Assembly: GCF_002953195.1 (NCBI RefSeq)
Contig: NZ_CP026377.1
Location: 3,286,001 to 3,350,000 of the forward strand
Length of the DNA: 64,000 bases
Reading direction: 5' to 3'
From: Mixta gaviniae
GTDB taxonomy: Bacteria; Pseudomonadota; Gammaproteobacteria; Enterobacterales; Enterobacteriaceae
Below are positions 50,472 through 60,405 of this stretch, piece after piece. A program made the translations under genes and the position numbers. Position 1 is the first letter of the stretch. Each line of letters opens with the position of its first letter. The notes under the pieces were generated by a model. It was not told the origin of the DNA. It searched no databases and worked only from the letters and a program-made list of their open reading frames with translations.

Positions 50472-50531
50472 TTACTTGCGTAACATCGCGTCGATAAAGT
50501 CTTTCCAGTTCCCCAGTTCTAAGTCAATCAT
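50472..50531 (-). CDS. ypfM: Small protein YpfM (19 residues)
   Basis: On the minus strand ATG at 50531 opens a 19-codon frame, MIDLELGNWKDFIDAMLRK, ended by TAA at 50472-50474. It matches the E. coli small protein YpfM, as I recall it, in the core ELGNWKDFI and the ending MLRK. AGAGAGG lies seven bases upstream of the ATG as the ribosome binding site. The position between acrD and yffB is also the same as in E. coli. The role of YpfM is unknown. The reading frame is too short for ordinary gene calling. Confidence 0.9.
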   Translation of the reverse strand: MIDLELGNWKDFIDAMLRK

Positions 50532-50827
50532 ATCTACCTCTCTTGTTATTAAGGCTTATTTTACGCCCGTTTTTGCAGCAAGTGAATATGCTGTTTCTGA
50601 TATTGCTATCGGAAAAAGTCCGAAAAACTTTAGTCATTTATTAAAATGAGAGCTGACGCACAATTCAGCAAATTAGTTAATTCCTTTAATGATTAATTAA
50701 ATAATTCCTGACGTTTGAAAGGCTTTATCAAGTGCCTCGCCGCCGCCCTGACCGTAATCGATTCTGGATCCTGGCCGCGAGGTAATGCATTATTCATTAA
50801 CGATATTTTCTGAAAACGAGACCCAAC

Positions 50828-51211
50828 ATGACGCAGCATCCGTCGTCCGCTCCCTTTACTCTGTATGGCATCAAGAATTGCGACACCATTAAAAAAGCAC
50901 GCCGCTACCTGGCGGCGCAACAGGTCGCACATCACTATCACGACTACCGCGCCGACGGCCTGACGGCCGAACGCCTGCAGGGCTTTATCGATTCGCTTGG
51001 CTGGCAGGCGCTGCTGAATACGCGCGGCACCACCTGGCGCACGCTGTCGGAAGAGGAGAAGGCGGCGGTGGATAATGCGCAAGCGGCGGCGGCACTGATG
51101 CTGGCGCAGCCCGCGTTGATCAAACGGCCATTGCTCGCCGCCGCAGACGGATCTATGCTGCTGGGCTTTAACGAAACCGACTACCAGCAGTTTATTCAGG
51201 AGAAGTCATAA
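50828..51211 (+). CDS. yffB: ArsC/Spx-family thioredoxin-fold protein YffB
   Basis: This 127-residue protein has an arsenate reductase-like fold (E. coli YffB 118). The single cysteine motif is [17 protein letters not shown] (Cys at about residue 18). The later motif [11 protein letters not shown] carries the conserved Arg-Pro. A glutathione-linked reductase role has been proposed; the substrate is not known. It is one base before dapE, so the two are cotranscribed. The 296 bases upstream, between ypfM and yffB, are AT-rich and show no further gene. Confidence 0.92.
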   Translation: MTQHPSSAPFTLYGIKNCDTIKKARRYLAAQQVAHHYHDYRADGLTAERLQGFIDSLGWQALLNTRGTTWRTLSEEEKAAVDNAQAAAALMLAQPALIKRPLLAAADGSMLLGFNETDYQQFIQEKS

Positions 51212-51212
51212 T

Positions 51213-52340
51213 ATGTATTGTCCGGTTATTGAGCTGGCGCAGCAGCTCATTCGTCGCCCTTCACTCAGCCCGGATGATGCCGGATGCCAGGCGCTTATGA
51301 TTGAACGCCTGCAGGCGATTGGCTTCACTGTCGAGCCGGTTAATATTGCCGATACGCAAAACTTCTGGGCGTGGCGCGGCCAGGGCGAAACTCTGGCCTT
51401 CGCCGGCCATACTGATGTGGTGCCGCCTGGCGACGTCAGCCGCTGGATCAACCCACCGTTCGAACCCACCATCCGCGATGGTATGCTGTTTGGCCGCGGT
51501 GCCGCCGATATGAAAGGCTCACTGGCGGCGATGGTGGTGGCGGCGGAGCGTTTTGTCGCCGCCAATCCGCATCATCGCGGACGTCTGGCGTTTCTGATTA
51601 CCTCCGATGAAGAGGCGAACGCCACGCACGGCACCGTCAAGGTGGTGGAACACCTGATGGCGCGCCACGAGCGGCTCGATTACTGCCTGGTGGGCGAACC
51701 GTCCAGCACCGTGCAGGTGGGCGACGTGGTAAAAAACGGCCGGCGCGGCTCGATCACCGCCAACCTGACCATCCATGGCGTGCAGGGGCATGTCGCCTAT
51801 CCGCATCTGGCGGATAATCCGGTGCATCGCGCCCTACCCGCGCTAAACGAACTGGTCGCTACCGAGTGGGATAGCGGTAACGCATTTTTCCCGCCGACCA
51901 GCATGCAGATCGCCAATGTTCAGGCCGGCACCGGCAGCAACAATGTTATTCCGGGCGAGCTGTTCGTGCAGTTTAACTTCCGCTTCAGCACCGAGCTGAC
52001 CGACGGCGATATTCGTCAGCGCGTCGAGGCGCTGCTGGAACGCCACCAGTTGCCCTATACCATCGAGTGGAAACTCTCCGGTCAGCCCTTCCTGACTTCA
52101 CGCGGGCGCCTGGTCGATGCGGTAATCAACGCCGTTGAACACTATACTGAAACCAGGCCTGAACTGCAGACCACGGGCGGCACCTCCGACGGTCGCTTTA
52201 TCGCCCGCATGGGCGCCCAGGTGGTTGAACTGGGCCCGGTAAACGCCACCATTCATAAAATCAATGAGTGCGTGAAGGCGTCCGATCTGCAGCTGCTGAG
52301 CCGTATGTATCAACGCATCATGGAACAACTGATCGCATAA
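51213..52340 (+). CDS. dapE: Succinyl-diaminopimelate desuccinylase
   Basis: DapE removes succinate from N-succinyl-L,L-diaminopimelate, a step that leads to meso-diaminopimelate and lysine. The 375 residues match E. coli. The M20 peptidase metal sites are in [13 protein letters not shown] (His and the bridging-region Asp), [20 protein letters not shown] (catalytic Glu) and the late His in [11 protein letters not shown]. It begins right after yffB and is followed by ypfN after 22 bases. A lysine-pathway partner, dapA, lies 6 kb away. Confidence 0.97.
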   Translation: MYCPVIELAQQLIRRPSLSPDDAGCQALMIERLQAIGFTVEPVNIADTQNFWAWRGQGETLAFAGHTDVVPPGDVSRWINPPFEPTIRDGMLFGRGAADMKGSLAAMVVAAERFVAANPHHRGRLAFLITSDEEANATHGTVKVVEHLMARHERLDYCLVGEPSSTVQVGDVVKNGRRGSITANLTIHGVQGHVAYPHLADNPVHRALPALNELVATEWDSGNAFFPPTSMQIANVQAGTGSNNVIPGELFVQFNFRFSTELTDGDIRQRVEALLERHQLPYTIEWKLSGQPFLTSRGRLVDAVINAVEHYTETRPELQTTGGTSDGRFIARMGAQVVELGPVNATIHKINECVKASDLQLLSRMYQRIMEQLIA

Positions 52341-52362
52341 GCGTCCCTCAGGAGGAGCCATC

Positions 52363-52554
52363 ATGGAATGGGTAAAAGAGTACTGGTGGATCATTGTGAT
52401 CCTGTTGCTGGTCGGCGTGCTGATGAATGTCTATAAAGATTTAAAGCGTATCGACCATAAGAAATATATGGCCAATAAGCCCGATCTGCCGCCCCACCGC
52501 GATTTCAACGATAAGTGGGACGATGACGACGACTGGCCGAAGAAGAAGAAATAG
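52363..52554 (+). CDS. ypfN: UPF0370 membrane protein YpfN
   Basis: This is a 63-residue protein with one membrane helix (about 7-24, [18 protein letters not shown]). A conserved, highly charged tail follows ([21 protein letters not shown], then lysines). It is slightly shorter than E. coli YpfN (66). The ribosome binding site is AGGAGG. The function is unknown. It is the last gene of the yffB-dapE-ypfN group. Confidence 0.93.
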   Translation: MEWVKEYWWIIVILLLVGVLMNVYKDLKRIDHKKYMANKPDLPPHRDFNDKWDDDDDWPKKKK

Positions 52555-52561
52555 CCCTCAC

Positions 52562-52582
52562 AGGGGCAGCAACGCTGCCCCT
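52562..52582. terminator. Hairpin between ypfN and ypfH
   Basis: AGGGGCAGC / GCTGCCCCT with loop AAC lies between two converging genes, eight bases past the ypfN stop codon. T tracts are weak on both sides. Confidence 0.5.
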
Positions 52583-52589
52583 TCCCGCC

Positions 52590-53288
52590 TTACATCAGCG
52601 TAATGACATCCCCCTCTCCCGGCTTGCCGCCGCTGAGCGCCTCTTCAAAGTAGCGGCGCGGCACGGTGTAGCGCAGATGATCCAGCGCCAGATTCATGCT
52701 GCGCTGATCGATGGCGTGCGGCAGATCCTCGACGATATCGAGCGTCACGTCGCCCCCCAGCGAGGTCAGACGCGCGGCCGCCTGCTGCGCCAGCTCCGCC
52801 TGATAGATCTCATCATCTTCGCCGTGGATCAGATGAATGGTCGTTTTCGCCGTCGCCTCCTCCGGCAGGCTGGCGTAGCGCCCGCTGAACGCCACAATAC
52901 GGCCCGCCAGCGCCGGCTGCGCCTTGCTGCCTTCCAGCACCATCACGCTGCCCTGGGAAAATCCGATCAGCGCCGTGGCCGCGGGCGCAATGCCGCTGTG
53001 CCGCTGCCACTCGCTGACCGACTGCAGGAACAGCGGCATCACTTCATCTACTCGCTGCTGCAGGCTGGCGTCGTGCAGAGCGGATTCACTGTACCACTGA
53101 CGCCCCGGCGCCTGGCCGCCCGGCTCCGGGCCGCCGACGCTGATGACCAGCGCCTGCGGGAACACGTCGGCAAACCAGCCGCCGATTTCACCCATCGAAA
53201 CCGGGTTATCGCCGGCGGCGTGATAGAGCAGAAACAGCTGCTGCGGCGGCGTGGATGGGTTTTGTACGACAACATAGCTTAGATTCAT
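52590..53288 (-). CDS. ypfH: Esterase YpfH (alpha/beta hydrolase)
   Basis: This is a cytoplasmic carboxylesterase of the phospholipase/carboxylesterase family with 232 residues, equal to E. coli YpfH. The nucleophile is in ALIGFSQGSVM, the acid Asp is probably in HLIHGEDDEI, and the His is in VEDLPHAID. The oxyanion region is FLLYHAAGDNPVSM. AGAGGAG precedes the ATG. The natural substrate is unknown. Confidence 0.94.
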   Translation of the reverse strand: MNLSYVVVQNPSTPPQQLFLLYHAAGDNPVSMGEIGGWFADVFPQALVISVGGPEPGGQAPGRQWYSESALHDASLQQRVDEVMPLFLQSVSEWQRHSGIAPAATALIGFSQGSVMVLEGSKAQPALAGRIVAFSGRYASLPEEATAKTTIHLIHGEDDEIYQAELAQQAAARLTSLGGDVTLDIVEDLPHAIDQRSMNLALDHLRYTVPRRYFEEALSGGKPGEGDVITLM

Positions 53289-53372
53289 ATCATCTCCTCT
53301 CTTACCTTTAAGCGTAGATGATGATTCGCCGTTGCCCGCCTTGATCTCTGCGTCAGGCCTGACGCTGCCCGG

Positions 53373-55379
53373 TTATTCCGCCTCACCTCGCAGTTCGGCG
53401 AGGCGACGCCGCCAGCTGTCACAGCGCCCGGCATCACGCTGGCGCATCAGCCGTTGCGCCTCTGCGCGCCAGTGAGCCAACAACGCCTTGCGGCCGCTCA
53501 GCCCAAATGCGGCGGCCAGCGAGGCGGGCGGGCGCTGCTGAACGATGGCCTGATGCAGCGCCCGCCCGGCACACTCCGTTGCCAGCAGCAGCCGTCCCAG
53601 CGCAGGCAGGCTGACGTCAAAAGCGCGGTGGGCAAAGGCGAAGCCCGCCAGCGCGCGCCAGTCCTCGTCATCCAGCGACTGACGATCGTCGGGCGTCAGC
53701 GGGATCCTCTGCTCCAGCAGCGGCTGAAGCCAGTAGAGATCGCGTGCCAGCCGCCGCTCCGCCAGCTGGCTCAGCTGCCGCCCTGCCGCGCTGAGCGGCA
53801 ACATCGCCATCGCGCTGTAACAGCCGCTGCTCGCCTCCCGCTGCGTGGCAATACGCGCCAGAGTAAAGCCGCTGCGGCACCAAAAGCGCCACAGCTCGTC
53901 GGTAAAACCAAAGCTGACAGAGAGATAATCCAGCCCTTGCGCCGCAGCCTGAGCGGCGGCCGCCTCGATCAGACGGCTGCCGATGCGCTGACGCCGCAGC
54001 CCCGGCGCGACGGCGATACGGCTGACACGTTGCGAACGCAGCTGCGCCGCTTCCGGAAAACCGGCGTGCGCGGCCAGCGACTGCGCGACCAGGCTGCCGC
54101 GCGGCCGCCGCAGACCGGCCCATACCTGCTGCGCCAGCGCGGCGGACAACCCGCCCTCCGCCACCAGCCACAGCGCGCCGGTGCTTTCGTCGTCAGGGCT
54201 TTCCGCCGTGAAAAAGCGTTGGCCCGGCGCATCCAGCATGCGGCGCAAATCGAGCGGCGTGGTGCGATAATGGGCGCTGGTCAGCAGCTGATAAAGGCGC
54301 AGCAGGCGGGCCGGGCTCCGGTCGCGCTCGCAGGGGATCACGTCAAATGTCCGCGCGGCGGCCACGCGCGGCGGTTGAACCTCATCCAGCAGTAGCGCGG
54401 CGTTCACTGCCCTTTCCAGCGGATCGCCCAGCCGCCAGCGCTGCGGCTCATCAAGCTGATAAAAATGCGCCTGCGGCAGCGAGGCGCAGAACTTCAGTAA
54501 AAAGCCGCGTCCGGTGCCTTCATAACCCTGCACGGTAGTGGTGAGCAATATCCTGGGAAAGCGCGTGACCAGGCGCTGTAGCAGCGGCGTCGGGATCGCC
54601 GCCGCCTCGTCGATGATCAGCCAGTCGGCATCAGGCGGCGCATCGTCGGCCAGCAGCGCATCGGGCGCGATAAAGGCGAAGCGCTCGCCGGCAAAGCGCG
54701 CCAGCACGGCGGTGGAGACTTTAGCCGGCGCGGTCACCAGGCAACGCCCCGGCCACTGCTGGATCAGCATGCCGGCCAGCGCGGATTTGCCGCGTCCGCG
54801 CGCGGCGGTCAACACATGGATACCGGGCGTGGCCTGGCGCAATTGCGCCAGCAGCGCCTGCTGCTGCTGTGCCCCGCCTGCCCGCCAGTCGCTTAGCGGC
54901 AATGACTGCGGCCAGCGCGGCGGCTGATGCTGCTGATGCAGCACTATCTGGGCATCGGTTAAAAAGTGCTGTTGCAGATGACGGATAAAACGTGGGGTGG
55001 CGATCGGCGTGTCGCATTCGCTCCAGCGCAGTGAATCGCTATCGGGCCGCTGCGGCCAGGACGCCCAGGGCGGCGTCAGCAACAGCAGCCAGCTGCCGGC
55101 GCTGAGCGTGCCAGAGAGGGCGGCGAAGGCTTCGCTGTGGAAGCCGTCACGGGCGTCAAAAATGGCGTGGCGGAACTCCTGCCCCAGCAAATTGCGCAGG
55201 ACGCCAGGCGGCTGCGCCTCAGGCAGGTCGTCAGCCTCGCTGAGCGTTATCCACTCGCCGGCAAGCGCGGCGCGCCACTGCTGCGCCTGCTGGCAGCACC
55301 AGGCCGCCTCGCCGGAGAGTACCGCCAGCCGCCGGATGCCGGTACGCCGCATCCCGGCGGTAAGCGTCTCCAGAGTCAC
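53373..55379 (-). CDS. tmcA: tRNA(Met) cytidine acetyltransferase TmcA
   Basis: TmcA acetylates the wobble cytidine of elongator tRNA-Met, using acetyl-CoA and ATP or GTP. The 668 residues (E. coli 671) have an N-terminal DUF1726-like part and an RNA helicase-like domain with Walker A AARGRGKSALAGML. Walker B is WLIIDEAAAIPTPLL, the acetyltransferase domain has VAPGLRRQRIGSRLIEAA, and a C-terminal tRNA-binding tail follows. It starts with GTG three bases after the ypfJ stop codon, so translation is probably coupled to ypfJ. Confidence 0.95.
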   Translation of the reverse strand: MTLETLTAGMRRTGIRRLAVLSGEAAWCCQQAQQWRAALAGEWITLSEADDLPEAQPPGVLRNLLGQEFRHAIFDARDGFHSEAFAALSGTLSAGSWLLLLTPPWASWPQRPDSDSLRWSECDTPIATPRFIRHLQQHFLTDAQIVLHQQHQPPRWPQSLPLSDWRAGGAQQQQALLAQLRQATPGIHVLTAARGRGKSALAGMLIQQWPGRCLVTAPAKVSTAVLARFAGERFAFIAPDALLADDAPPDADWLIIDEAAAIPTPLLQRLVTRFPRILLTTTVQGYEGTGRGFLLKFCASLPQAHFYQLDEPQRWRLGDPLERAVNAALLLDEVQPPRVAAARTFDVIPCERDRSPARLLRLYQLLTSAHYRTTPLDLRRMLDAPGQRFFTAESPDDESTGALWLVAEGGLSAALAQQVWAGLRRPRGSLVAQSLAAHAGFPEAAQLRSQRVSRIAVAPGLRRQRIGSRLIEAAAAQAAAQGLDYLSVSFGFTDELWRFWCRSGFTLARIATQREASSGCYSAMAMLPLSAAGRQLSQLAERRLARDLYWLQPLLEQRIPLTPDDRQSLDDEDWRALAGFAFAHRAFDVSLPALGRLLLATECAGRALHQAIVQQRPPASLAAAFGLSGRKALLAHWRAEAQRLMRQRDAGRCDSWRRRLAELRGEAE

Positions 55380-55382
55380 GGG

Positions 55383-56240
55383 TTAGCGGCTGGCGAAGGT
55401 ATCGCACTGGCCCGGATCGCCGCCGTCGAAGCCACGCTTAAACCAGCTGTAGCGCTGTTCAGAGGTGCCGTGGGTAAAGCTGTCGGGCGTGACGCGGCCC
55501 TGGCTTTGTTGCTGCAGCCGATCGTCGCCGATCGCTTCAGCGGCGTTGAGCGCCTCCTGCAGATCGCCCGGCTCCAGAATCTGCTCTTTCTGCATATAGT
55601 GACCCCAGACGCCGGCGAAACAGTCAGCCTGCAGCTCCATCTTCACCGACAGCTGATTAACCTGCGTCTGGGAGGCATTCTGCTGCATCTGACGCACTTT
55701 TGGCTCGATGCCGAGCAGCTTCTGCACATGGTGTCCAACCTCATGCGCCACTACGTAACCCTGGGCAAAATCGCCGTCGGCACCCAGTTTATTCTTCAGC
55801 TCATCGTAAAAGGAGAGATCGATATAGACCGTTTCATCGGCCGGGCAGTAAAACGGCCCCATTACCGACTGGCCGGTGCCGCAGCCGGTGCGCGTCGCGT
55901 TGCGGTACATCACCAGATGCGGCGCTTTATATTGCTTGCCCATCTGGGTAAACAGCTTTTGCCAGGTATCTTCGGTCGTTGCGAGGATCACGGAGGTGAA
56001 TTTCGCCGCCTCGTCATCCTGCGGGCTGACATGCTGCGCGCTGCGCTGCTGTGTCGCCGGCTCGCCGCCGGTCAGCAGCGGCGTCAGATCATAGCCGTAG
56101 TAGCCGGCGATCATCACGATCACCAGTAAAACTATCCCGCCTTTGCCGCGCGGAATGCGCATGCGTCCGCCGCCCACGGTGGGAGACTGACTACGACGAT
56201 CTTCTACATTGTCGCTCTCGCGACGCCCTTGCCAACGCAT
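55383..56240 (-). CDS. ypfJ: Putative neutral zinc metallopeptidase YpfJ
   Basis: The protein has 285 residues from the ATG at 56240 ([16 protein letters not shown], with GGGGAAGG upstream); E. coli YpfJ has 287. One N-terminal membrane helix is at about 32-50 ([19 protein letters not shown]). The zinc motif HEVGHH lies in [15 protein letters not shown], and a later Glu in [14 protein letters not shown]. The conserved [15 protein letters not shown] is typical of this family. The substrate is unknown. It is followed by tmcA in one transcription unit. Confidence 0.93.
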   Translation of the reverse strand: MRWQGRRESDNVEDRRSQSPTVGGGRMRIPRGKGGIVLLVIVMIAGYYGYDLTPLLTGGEPATQQRSAQHVSPQDDEAAKFTSVILATTEDTWQKLFTQMGKQYKAPHLVMYRNATRTGCGTGQSVMGPFYCPADETVYIDLSFYDELKNKLGADGDFAQGYVVAHEVGHHVQKLLGIEPKVRQMQQNASQTQVNQLSVKMELQADCFAGVWGHYMQKEQILEPGDLQEALNAAEAIGDDRLQQQSQGRVTPDSFTHGTSEQRYSWFKRGFDGGDPGQCDTFASR

Positions 56241-56406
56241 AACCTTCCCCTGTTGTTCAGTGTGGCGGATATGGAAAATTCTAGTCGCGGCGGCGCTGAA
56301 TAACCAGAGCGCATCGCGCGGGATGGGAGGGTAACGGAAAACGGGGACGGGCACAACGCGGGAAAGAAGGCCGACGGCGGCTGCGCGTCGGCCGGAAAAA
56401 AGGGGG

Positions 56407-57120
56407 TCAGTCGAGCTTCACGCCCAGACGGTGAGCCACTTCTTCATAGGCTTCGATCACGCCGCCCAGGCTCTGGCGGAAGCGATCTTTATCCATTTTC
56501 GCCATGGTTTCTTTATCCCACAGGCGCGCGCCATCCGGCGAAAACTCGTCGCCCAGCGTGACTTCGCCTTTAAACAGGCCGAATTCCAGCTTAAAGTCGA
56601 CCAGGATCAGGCCGGCGTCGTCGAACAGCTTGCTCAGCACATCATTCGCTTTGTAGGTCAGCTCACGCATACGCGCCAGGTTCTCTTTATTCACCCAGCC
56701 GAAGGTTTCGCAGTAGGATTCATTGACCATCGGGTCATGTTTGGCATCATCCTTGAGGAACAGATCGAACAGCGGCGGGTTAAGCAGCATGCCCTCTTCC
56801 ACGCCAAGACGCTTCACCAGCGAACCGGCGGCGCGGTTGCGCACCACGCATTCAACCGGCACCATCTCCAGCTTTTTCACCAGCGCTTCGTTATCAGAGA
56901 GCAGCGCTTCCATCTGAGTCGGGATGCCCGCCTCTTCCAGCTTGCGCATAATGAAGTAGTTAAACTTGTTGTTCACCATGCCTTTGCGATCGAACTGTTC
57001 GATTCGCGCCCCGTCCCCGGCTGACGTATCATTGCGGAACTCGAGTACCAACAGATCCGGATTTTCGGTGCTGTAAACGGTTTTCGCTTTGCCGCGATAC
57101 AACTCAGCTAGCTTTTGCAT
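56407..57120 (-). CDS. purC: SAICAR synthetase
   Basis: PurC joins aspartate to CAIR with ATP in step eight of purine synthesis. I chose the ATG at 57120 ([18 protein letters not shown]), giving 237 residues, the E. coli length. Signatures are [28 protein letters not shown] and [15 protein letters not shown]. It lies downstream of bamC, but the strong bamC terminator separates them. Confidence 0.97.
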   Translation of the reverse strand: MQKLAELYRGKAKTVYSTENPDLLVLEFRNDTSAGDGARIEQFDRKGMVNNKFNYFIMRKLEEAGIPTQMEALLSDNEALVKKLEMVPVECVVRNRAAGSLVKRLGVEEGMLLNPPLFDLFLKDDAKHDPMVNESYCETFGWVNKENLARMRELTYKANDVLSKLFDDAGLILVDFKLEFGLFKGEVTLGDEFSPDGARLWDKETMAKMDKDRFRQSLGGVIEAYEEVAHRLGVKLD

Positions 57121-57213
57121 CTTGATAAACTCCAAACATGGTAAATAGTGAAAGACCCTGAGCGCGCTACGCAATCGTTTACGTCGCTGGGCGCTATTAT
57201 GCCAAAGTTACAA

Positions 57214-57246
57214 TAAAAAAGGCCGGAATTTTCCGGCCTTTTTTTA
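57214..57246 (-). terminator. Terminator of dapA-bamC
   Basis: On the minus strand the stem AAAAAAAGGCCGGAA / TTCCGGCCTTTTTT directly follows the bamC stop codon and ends in a T run. It is the clearest terminator in the last third of the window. Confidence 0.85.
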
Positions 57247-58281
57247 TTACTTGCTGAGCGCGGCCTGGAAGACCGCCACCAGCGCGTCGTTTTGCGACTG
57301 CGTCAGGACATGGCCTTTCGGATCGATAAACTGCAGGCTGCTGCGGTTATCGAGGTCGCCGACCTGCAGCGTATAGTCGCCGTTTGGCAACTGCGGATCT
57401 TTGGCGCCGATCTCATCCCAGGTGCTGTCGCCTGGCGCTTTATAAGTGACCTTCAGGCTGCCCTGCGAGCGGTTGCTGTCGGTAACATCCATGCCGATGC
57501 GCTGCAGCGCGGCCGGCAGCCGTTGCCAGGTCACGTTGAAAGGCGCGCGCAGGATCAGGTTCGGCAGGCCGGTATCGTCCGCCCCGCTCTGCACGTCGAT
57601 CTGCGAAGCGCTGCGGCTGGCGGCGGCGTCCTGCGCGGCAGTTTCCATCTTATCCAGGCCGGTGCTGATATCGTTCAGCATCTGCGCGGTATAACGCTGG
57701 ATTTGCACCGGCGAGGTCACATCCTTGCCCGCCTGCTGCAGCTGCAGCAGCTTGACGGTCAGCGCCTGCTGATAACCCTGCTGCTGCACGCTAATCTGAT
57801 AGCGGCCGCGATACTGGTTATCTTCATCGGCGCGGTTCCACTCAACCCAGTCGGTGGTCAGCTGCTGGCTGGCGTCCTGACGGCTGGCGATCGGGAAGTG
57901 GTAAGACTGCACCACGTTCACCACCTGCGACCAGATAGCGCCGCTGCGGCTGTTTTCCATCATCAATACGCCGGTGTTGCCGCTGAACTGGGCGCGCGCG
58001 CCGTTCATTAGCGCCAGCGGCTGCGCAGGCGGACGAATGTCCAGCTGCTTGCCGACCACGCCGTTGCTGGCGGTGTGCGGCACGTCATAGTCGCCGTTTT
58101 GCAGCGGCAGGATCATCCCTGCCGGCGCGCGTAGATCCTGCAGCTCAGCCGCCTGCAGATAGGATTCATCTCCGCTGACCTGGCGCTTATAGCGCTGATC
58201 GTTGGAACACCCTGCCAGCAGCATCACCGTGGACAGCCCAACGATAGTCGCTACCGTGGACTTTTTTACTGAATAAGCCAT
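57247..58281 (-). CDS. bamC: Outer-membrane assembly lipoprotein BamC
   Basis: BamC is a lipoprotein subunit of the BAM complex that folds beta-barrel proteins into the outer membrane. The 344 residues equal E. coli. The signal peptide ends with the lipobox LLAGCSND (lipidated Cys at about residue 25), followed by the conserved unstructured region [13 protein letters not shown] that contacts BamD. Two helix-grip domains follow ([19 protein letters not shown] and [20 protein letters not shown]). The ATG at 58281 is preceded by GGGAGAG. It starts 14 bases after dapA, as in E. coli. Confidence 0.96.
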   Translation of the reverse strand: MAYSVKKSTVATIVGLSTVMLLAGCSNDQRYKRQVSGDESYLQAAELQDLRAPAGMILPLQNGDYDVPHTASNGVVGKQLDIRPPAQPLALMNGARAQFSGNTGVLMMENSRSGAIWSQVVNVVQSYHFPIASRQDASQQLTTDWVEWNRADEDNQYRGRYQISVQQQGYQQALTVKLLQLQQAGKDVTSPVQIQRYTAQMLNDISTGLDKMETAAQDAAASRSASQIDVQSGADDTGLPNLILRAPFNVTWQRLPAALQRIGMDVTDSNRSQGSLKVTYKAPGDSTWDEIGAKDPQLPNGDYTLQVGDLDNRSSLQFIDPKGHVLTQSQNDALVAVFQAALSK

Positions 58282-58295
58282 CAACTCTCCCTAAA

Positions 58296-59174
58296 TTACA
58301 GCAGACCCGCGTTTTTCAGCGCCTGCTCCACAACCGGACTCGCCGCCCCGGATAGCGGAACCATTGGCAGACGCAGGGTATCGGTCGCGATTAATCCCAG
58401 TTTTTTCGCGGCCCATTTCACCGGAACAGGATTAGGTTCAACAAACAGTTTCTGATGCAGGTGCATCAGGCGCTGGTTCAGATGACGCGCCTCGGCGAAG
58501 TGGCCTGCGCGCGCCAGACGGCACAGCTCGGTCATTTCACGTGCGGCGATGTTCGCCGTCACGGAGATCACGCCGTGGCCGCCCAGCTGCATAAAGTCGA
58601 GCGCGGTGGCGTCATCGCCGCTCACCAGCACAAACTCATCATCAACCAGCTCTTGGATCTGGCTGACGCGCGATAAGTTCCCGGTCGCCTCTTTGATCCC
58701 GATAATATTTTTAATTTTCGCCAGGCGCGCCACTGTCTCAGGCAGCATATCGCAGCCGGTGCGCGAGGGTACGTTATACAGCATTTGCGGCAGATCGGTG
58801 CTTTCCGCGATGGCTTTAAAGTGCTGGTACAACCCTTCCTGCGTCGGACGGTTGTAGTATGGCGTCACGGTCAGGCAGCCGATCACGCCGGTGTTTTCGA
58901 AGCGTTTGGTCAGAGAGATGCCTTCTGCGGTGGCGTTCGCGCCGGTGCCGGCGATAACCGGGATGCGGCCGTCGGCAAGTTCGAGCGTCAACATCACCAC
59001 GTCGCCATGTTCATCATGACTCAGCGTCGCAGATTCGCCGGTGGTTCCCACAGAAACGATGGCGGAGGTTCCGCTCTCGACATGATAATCAATCAGTTTT
59101 TTCAGGCTCGCACGGCAGACATTACCTTTGTCATCCATTGGCGTAACGAGCGCAACAATACTTCCCGTGAACAT
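58296..59174 (-). CDS. dapA: 4-hydroxy-tetrahydrodipicolinate synthase
   Basis: DapA condenses pyruvate with aspartate semialdehyde, the first committed step to lysine and diaminopimelate, and is inhibited by lysine. I chose the ATG at 59174 ([17 protein letters not shown]), giving 292 residues, as in E. coli. The Schiff-base Lys161 is in [10 protein letters not shown], Tyr133 is in [12 protein letters not shown], and the substrate loop is VGTTGES. It is the first gene of dapA-bamC and divergent from gcvR. Confidence 0.97.
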   Translation of the reverse strand: MFTGSIVALVTPMDDKGNVCRASLKKLIDYHVESGTSAIVSVGTTGESATLSHDEHGDVVMLTLELADGRIPVIAGTGANATAEGISLTKRFENTGVIGCLTVTPYYNRPTQEGLYQHFKAIAESTDLPQMLYNVPSRTGCDMLPETVARLAKIKNIIGIKEATGNLSRVSQIQELVDDEFVLVSGDDATALDFMQLGGHGVISVTANIAAREMTELCRLARAGHFAEARHLNQRLMHLHQKLFVEPNPVPVKWAAKKLGLIATDTLRLPMVPLSGAASPVVEQALKNAGLL

Positions 59175-59331
59175 TGGCCATCCCCTCGACAAACAAGTGC
59201 TTCATGGTACGTTTGACCGGCGGGGAAAAGCAAGCGAACAGAGGCCGGGAGCGCTTGGCAGAGGGTATTTTTTATGTTTACCTACGGGTTATAACTGTTA
59301 CTTATCAGCTTACCCCACAGGAAGACCTATT

Positions 59332-59925
59332 TTGCCGCAGACACCGCAACACTTTTTGGTCATCACGGCGTTGGGCGTCGATCGTCCCGGCATTGTGAAC
59401 ACCATTACCCGTCATGTCAGCAGCTGCGGCTGTAATATTGAAGATAGCCGTCTGGCGATGCTCGGCGATGAGTTTACCTTTATTATGCTGCTCTCCGGCA
59501 GCTGGAACGCCATTACGCTGATCGAATCGACGCTGCCGCTAAAGGGCGCCGAACTGGAGCTGCTGATTGTGATGAAGCGCACCAACGCCGGCAGCCGGCC
59601 GCCGATGCCGGAGACCGTTTGGGTGCAGGTCGAAGTTAACGACTCGCCGCACATCATCGAACGCTTCACCGATCTGTTCGACTCGCATCAGATGCATATC
59701 GCGGAACTGGTTTCGCGCACTCAGCCGGCGCAAGAAAACCAGCCGCCTTTACTCTATATTCAGATCACCGCGCACAGCCCGGCGCATCGGGACGCGACAT
59801 TAATTGAGCAGGCGTTTCACGCCCTATGTACAGAACTGCATGCGCAAGGCACTATTAGCGTCGTGAATTATCCTCAGCATGACGAAAAAATGGAGAGTAG
59901 TGATGAATCCACTGAAAGCCGGTGA
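59332..59925 (+). CDS. gcvR: Glycine cleavage system transcriptional repressor GcvR
   Basis: GcvR is a non-DNA-binding repressor that binds the activator GcvA and blocks gcvTHP expression when glycine is low. It has two ACT domains (about 7-90 and 95-175). The sequence HFLVITALGVDRPGIVN, then EEFTFIMLLSG-like DEFTFIMLLSG and IAELVSRTQPA match E. coli. The likely start is TTG at 59332 (PQTPQHFLVIT), with AGGAAG nine bases upstream; no ATG fits. This gives 197 residues (E. coli 190). The 3' end overlaps bcp by 23 bases. Confidence 0.9.
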   Translation: MPQTPQHFLVITALGVDRPGIVNTITRHVSSCGCNIEDSRLAMLGDEFTFIMLLSGSWNAITLIESTLPLKGAELELLIVMKRTNAGSRPPMPETVWVQVEVNDSPHIIERFTDLFDSHQMHIAELVSRTQPAQENQPPLLYIQITAHSPAHRDATLIEQAFHALCTELHAQGTISVVNYPQHDEKMESSDESTESR

Positions 59926-60370
59926 TACCGCACCGAAATTTAGCTTGCCCGATCAGGACGGCGAACAAGTAAATTTGACCGACTTCCAGGGACAGCGCGT
60001 GTTGGTCTACTTCTACCCCAAGGCGATGACGCCCGGCTGCACCGTCCAGGCGTGCGGTCTGCGCGATAACATGGATGAGCTGAAAAAAGCGGGTGTGGAA
60101 GTGCTGGGTATCAGCACCGACAAGCCGGAAAAACTGTCGCGCTTCGCGGAAAAAGAGCTGCTGAACTTTACCCTGCTCTCAGATGAAAACCATGAAGTCA
60201 GCGAGCAGTTCGGCGTCTGGGGCGAGAAAACCTTTATGGGTAAAACCTACGACGGTATTCACCGCATCAGCTTTCTGATCGACGCCAACGGCGCCATTGA
60301 GAAAGTGTTCGACGATTTCAAAACCAGCAACCATTATGACGTCGTCATGGATTACCTGAAATCCGCCTGA
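59903..60370 (+). CDS. bcp: Thioredoxin-dependent thiol peroxidase Bcp
   Basis: Bcp is an atypical 2-Cys peroxiredoxin of the cytoplasm that reduces hydrogen and alkyl peroxides. I chose the ATG at 59903 (MNPLKAGDTAPKFSLPD, with GGAGAG upstream), giving 155 residues (E. coli 156). The peroxidatic and resolving cysteines are Cys46 and Cys51 in MTPGCTVQACGLRD. The start lies inside the end of gcvR, so translation is coupled. Confidence 0.96.
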   Translation: MNPLKAGDTAPKFSLPDQDGEQVNLTDFQGQRVLVYFYPKAMTPGCTVQACGLRDNMDELKKAGVEVLGISTDKPEKLSRFAEKELLNFTLLSDENHEVSEQFGVWGEKTFMGKTYDGIHRISFLIDANGAIEKVFDDFKTSNHYDVVMDYLKSA

Positions 60371-60377
60371 GGCAACG

Positions 60378-60398
60378 CGTGGCGTCTGTGACGCCACG
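60378..60398. terminator. Hairpin between bcp and perM
   Basis: CGTGGCGTC / GACGCCACG with loop TGT is a perfect nine-base stem eight bases after the bcp stop codon. T tracts are missing, so it is a weak terminator or a shared 3' end stem for convergent bcp and perM. Confidence 0.5.
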
Positions 60399-60405
60399 AC
60401 GCCGG

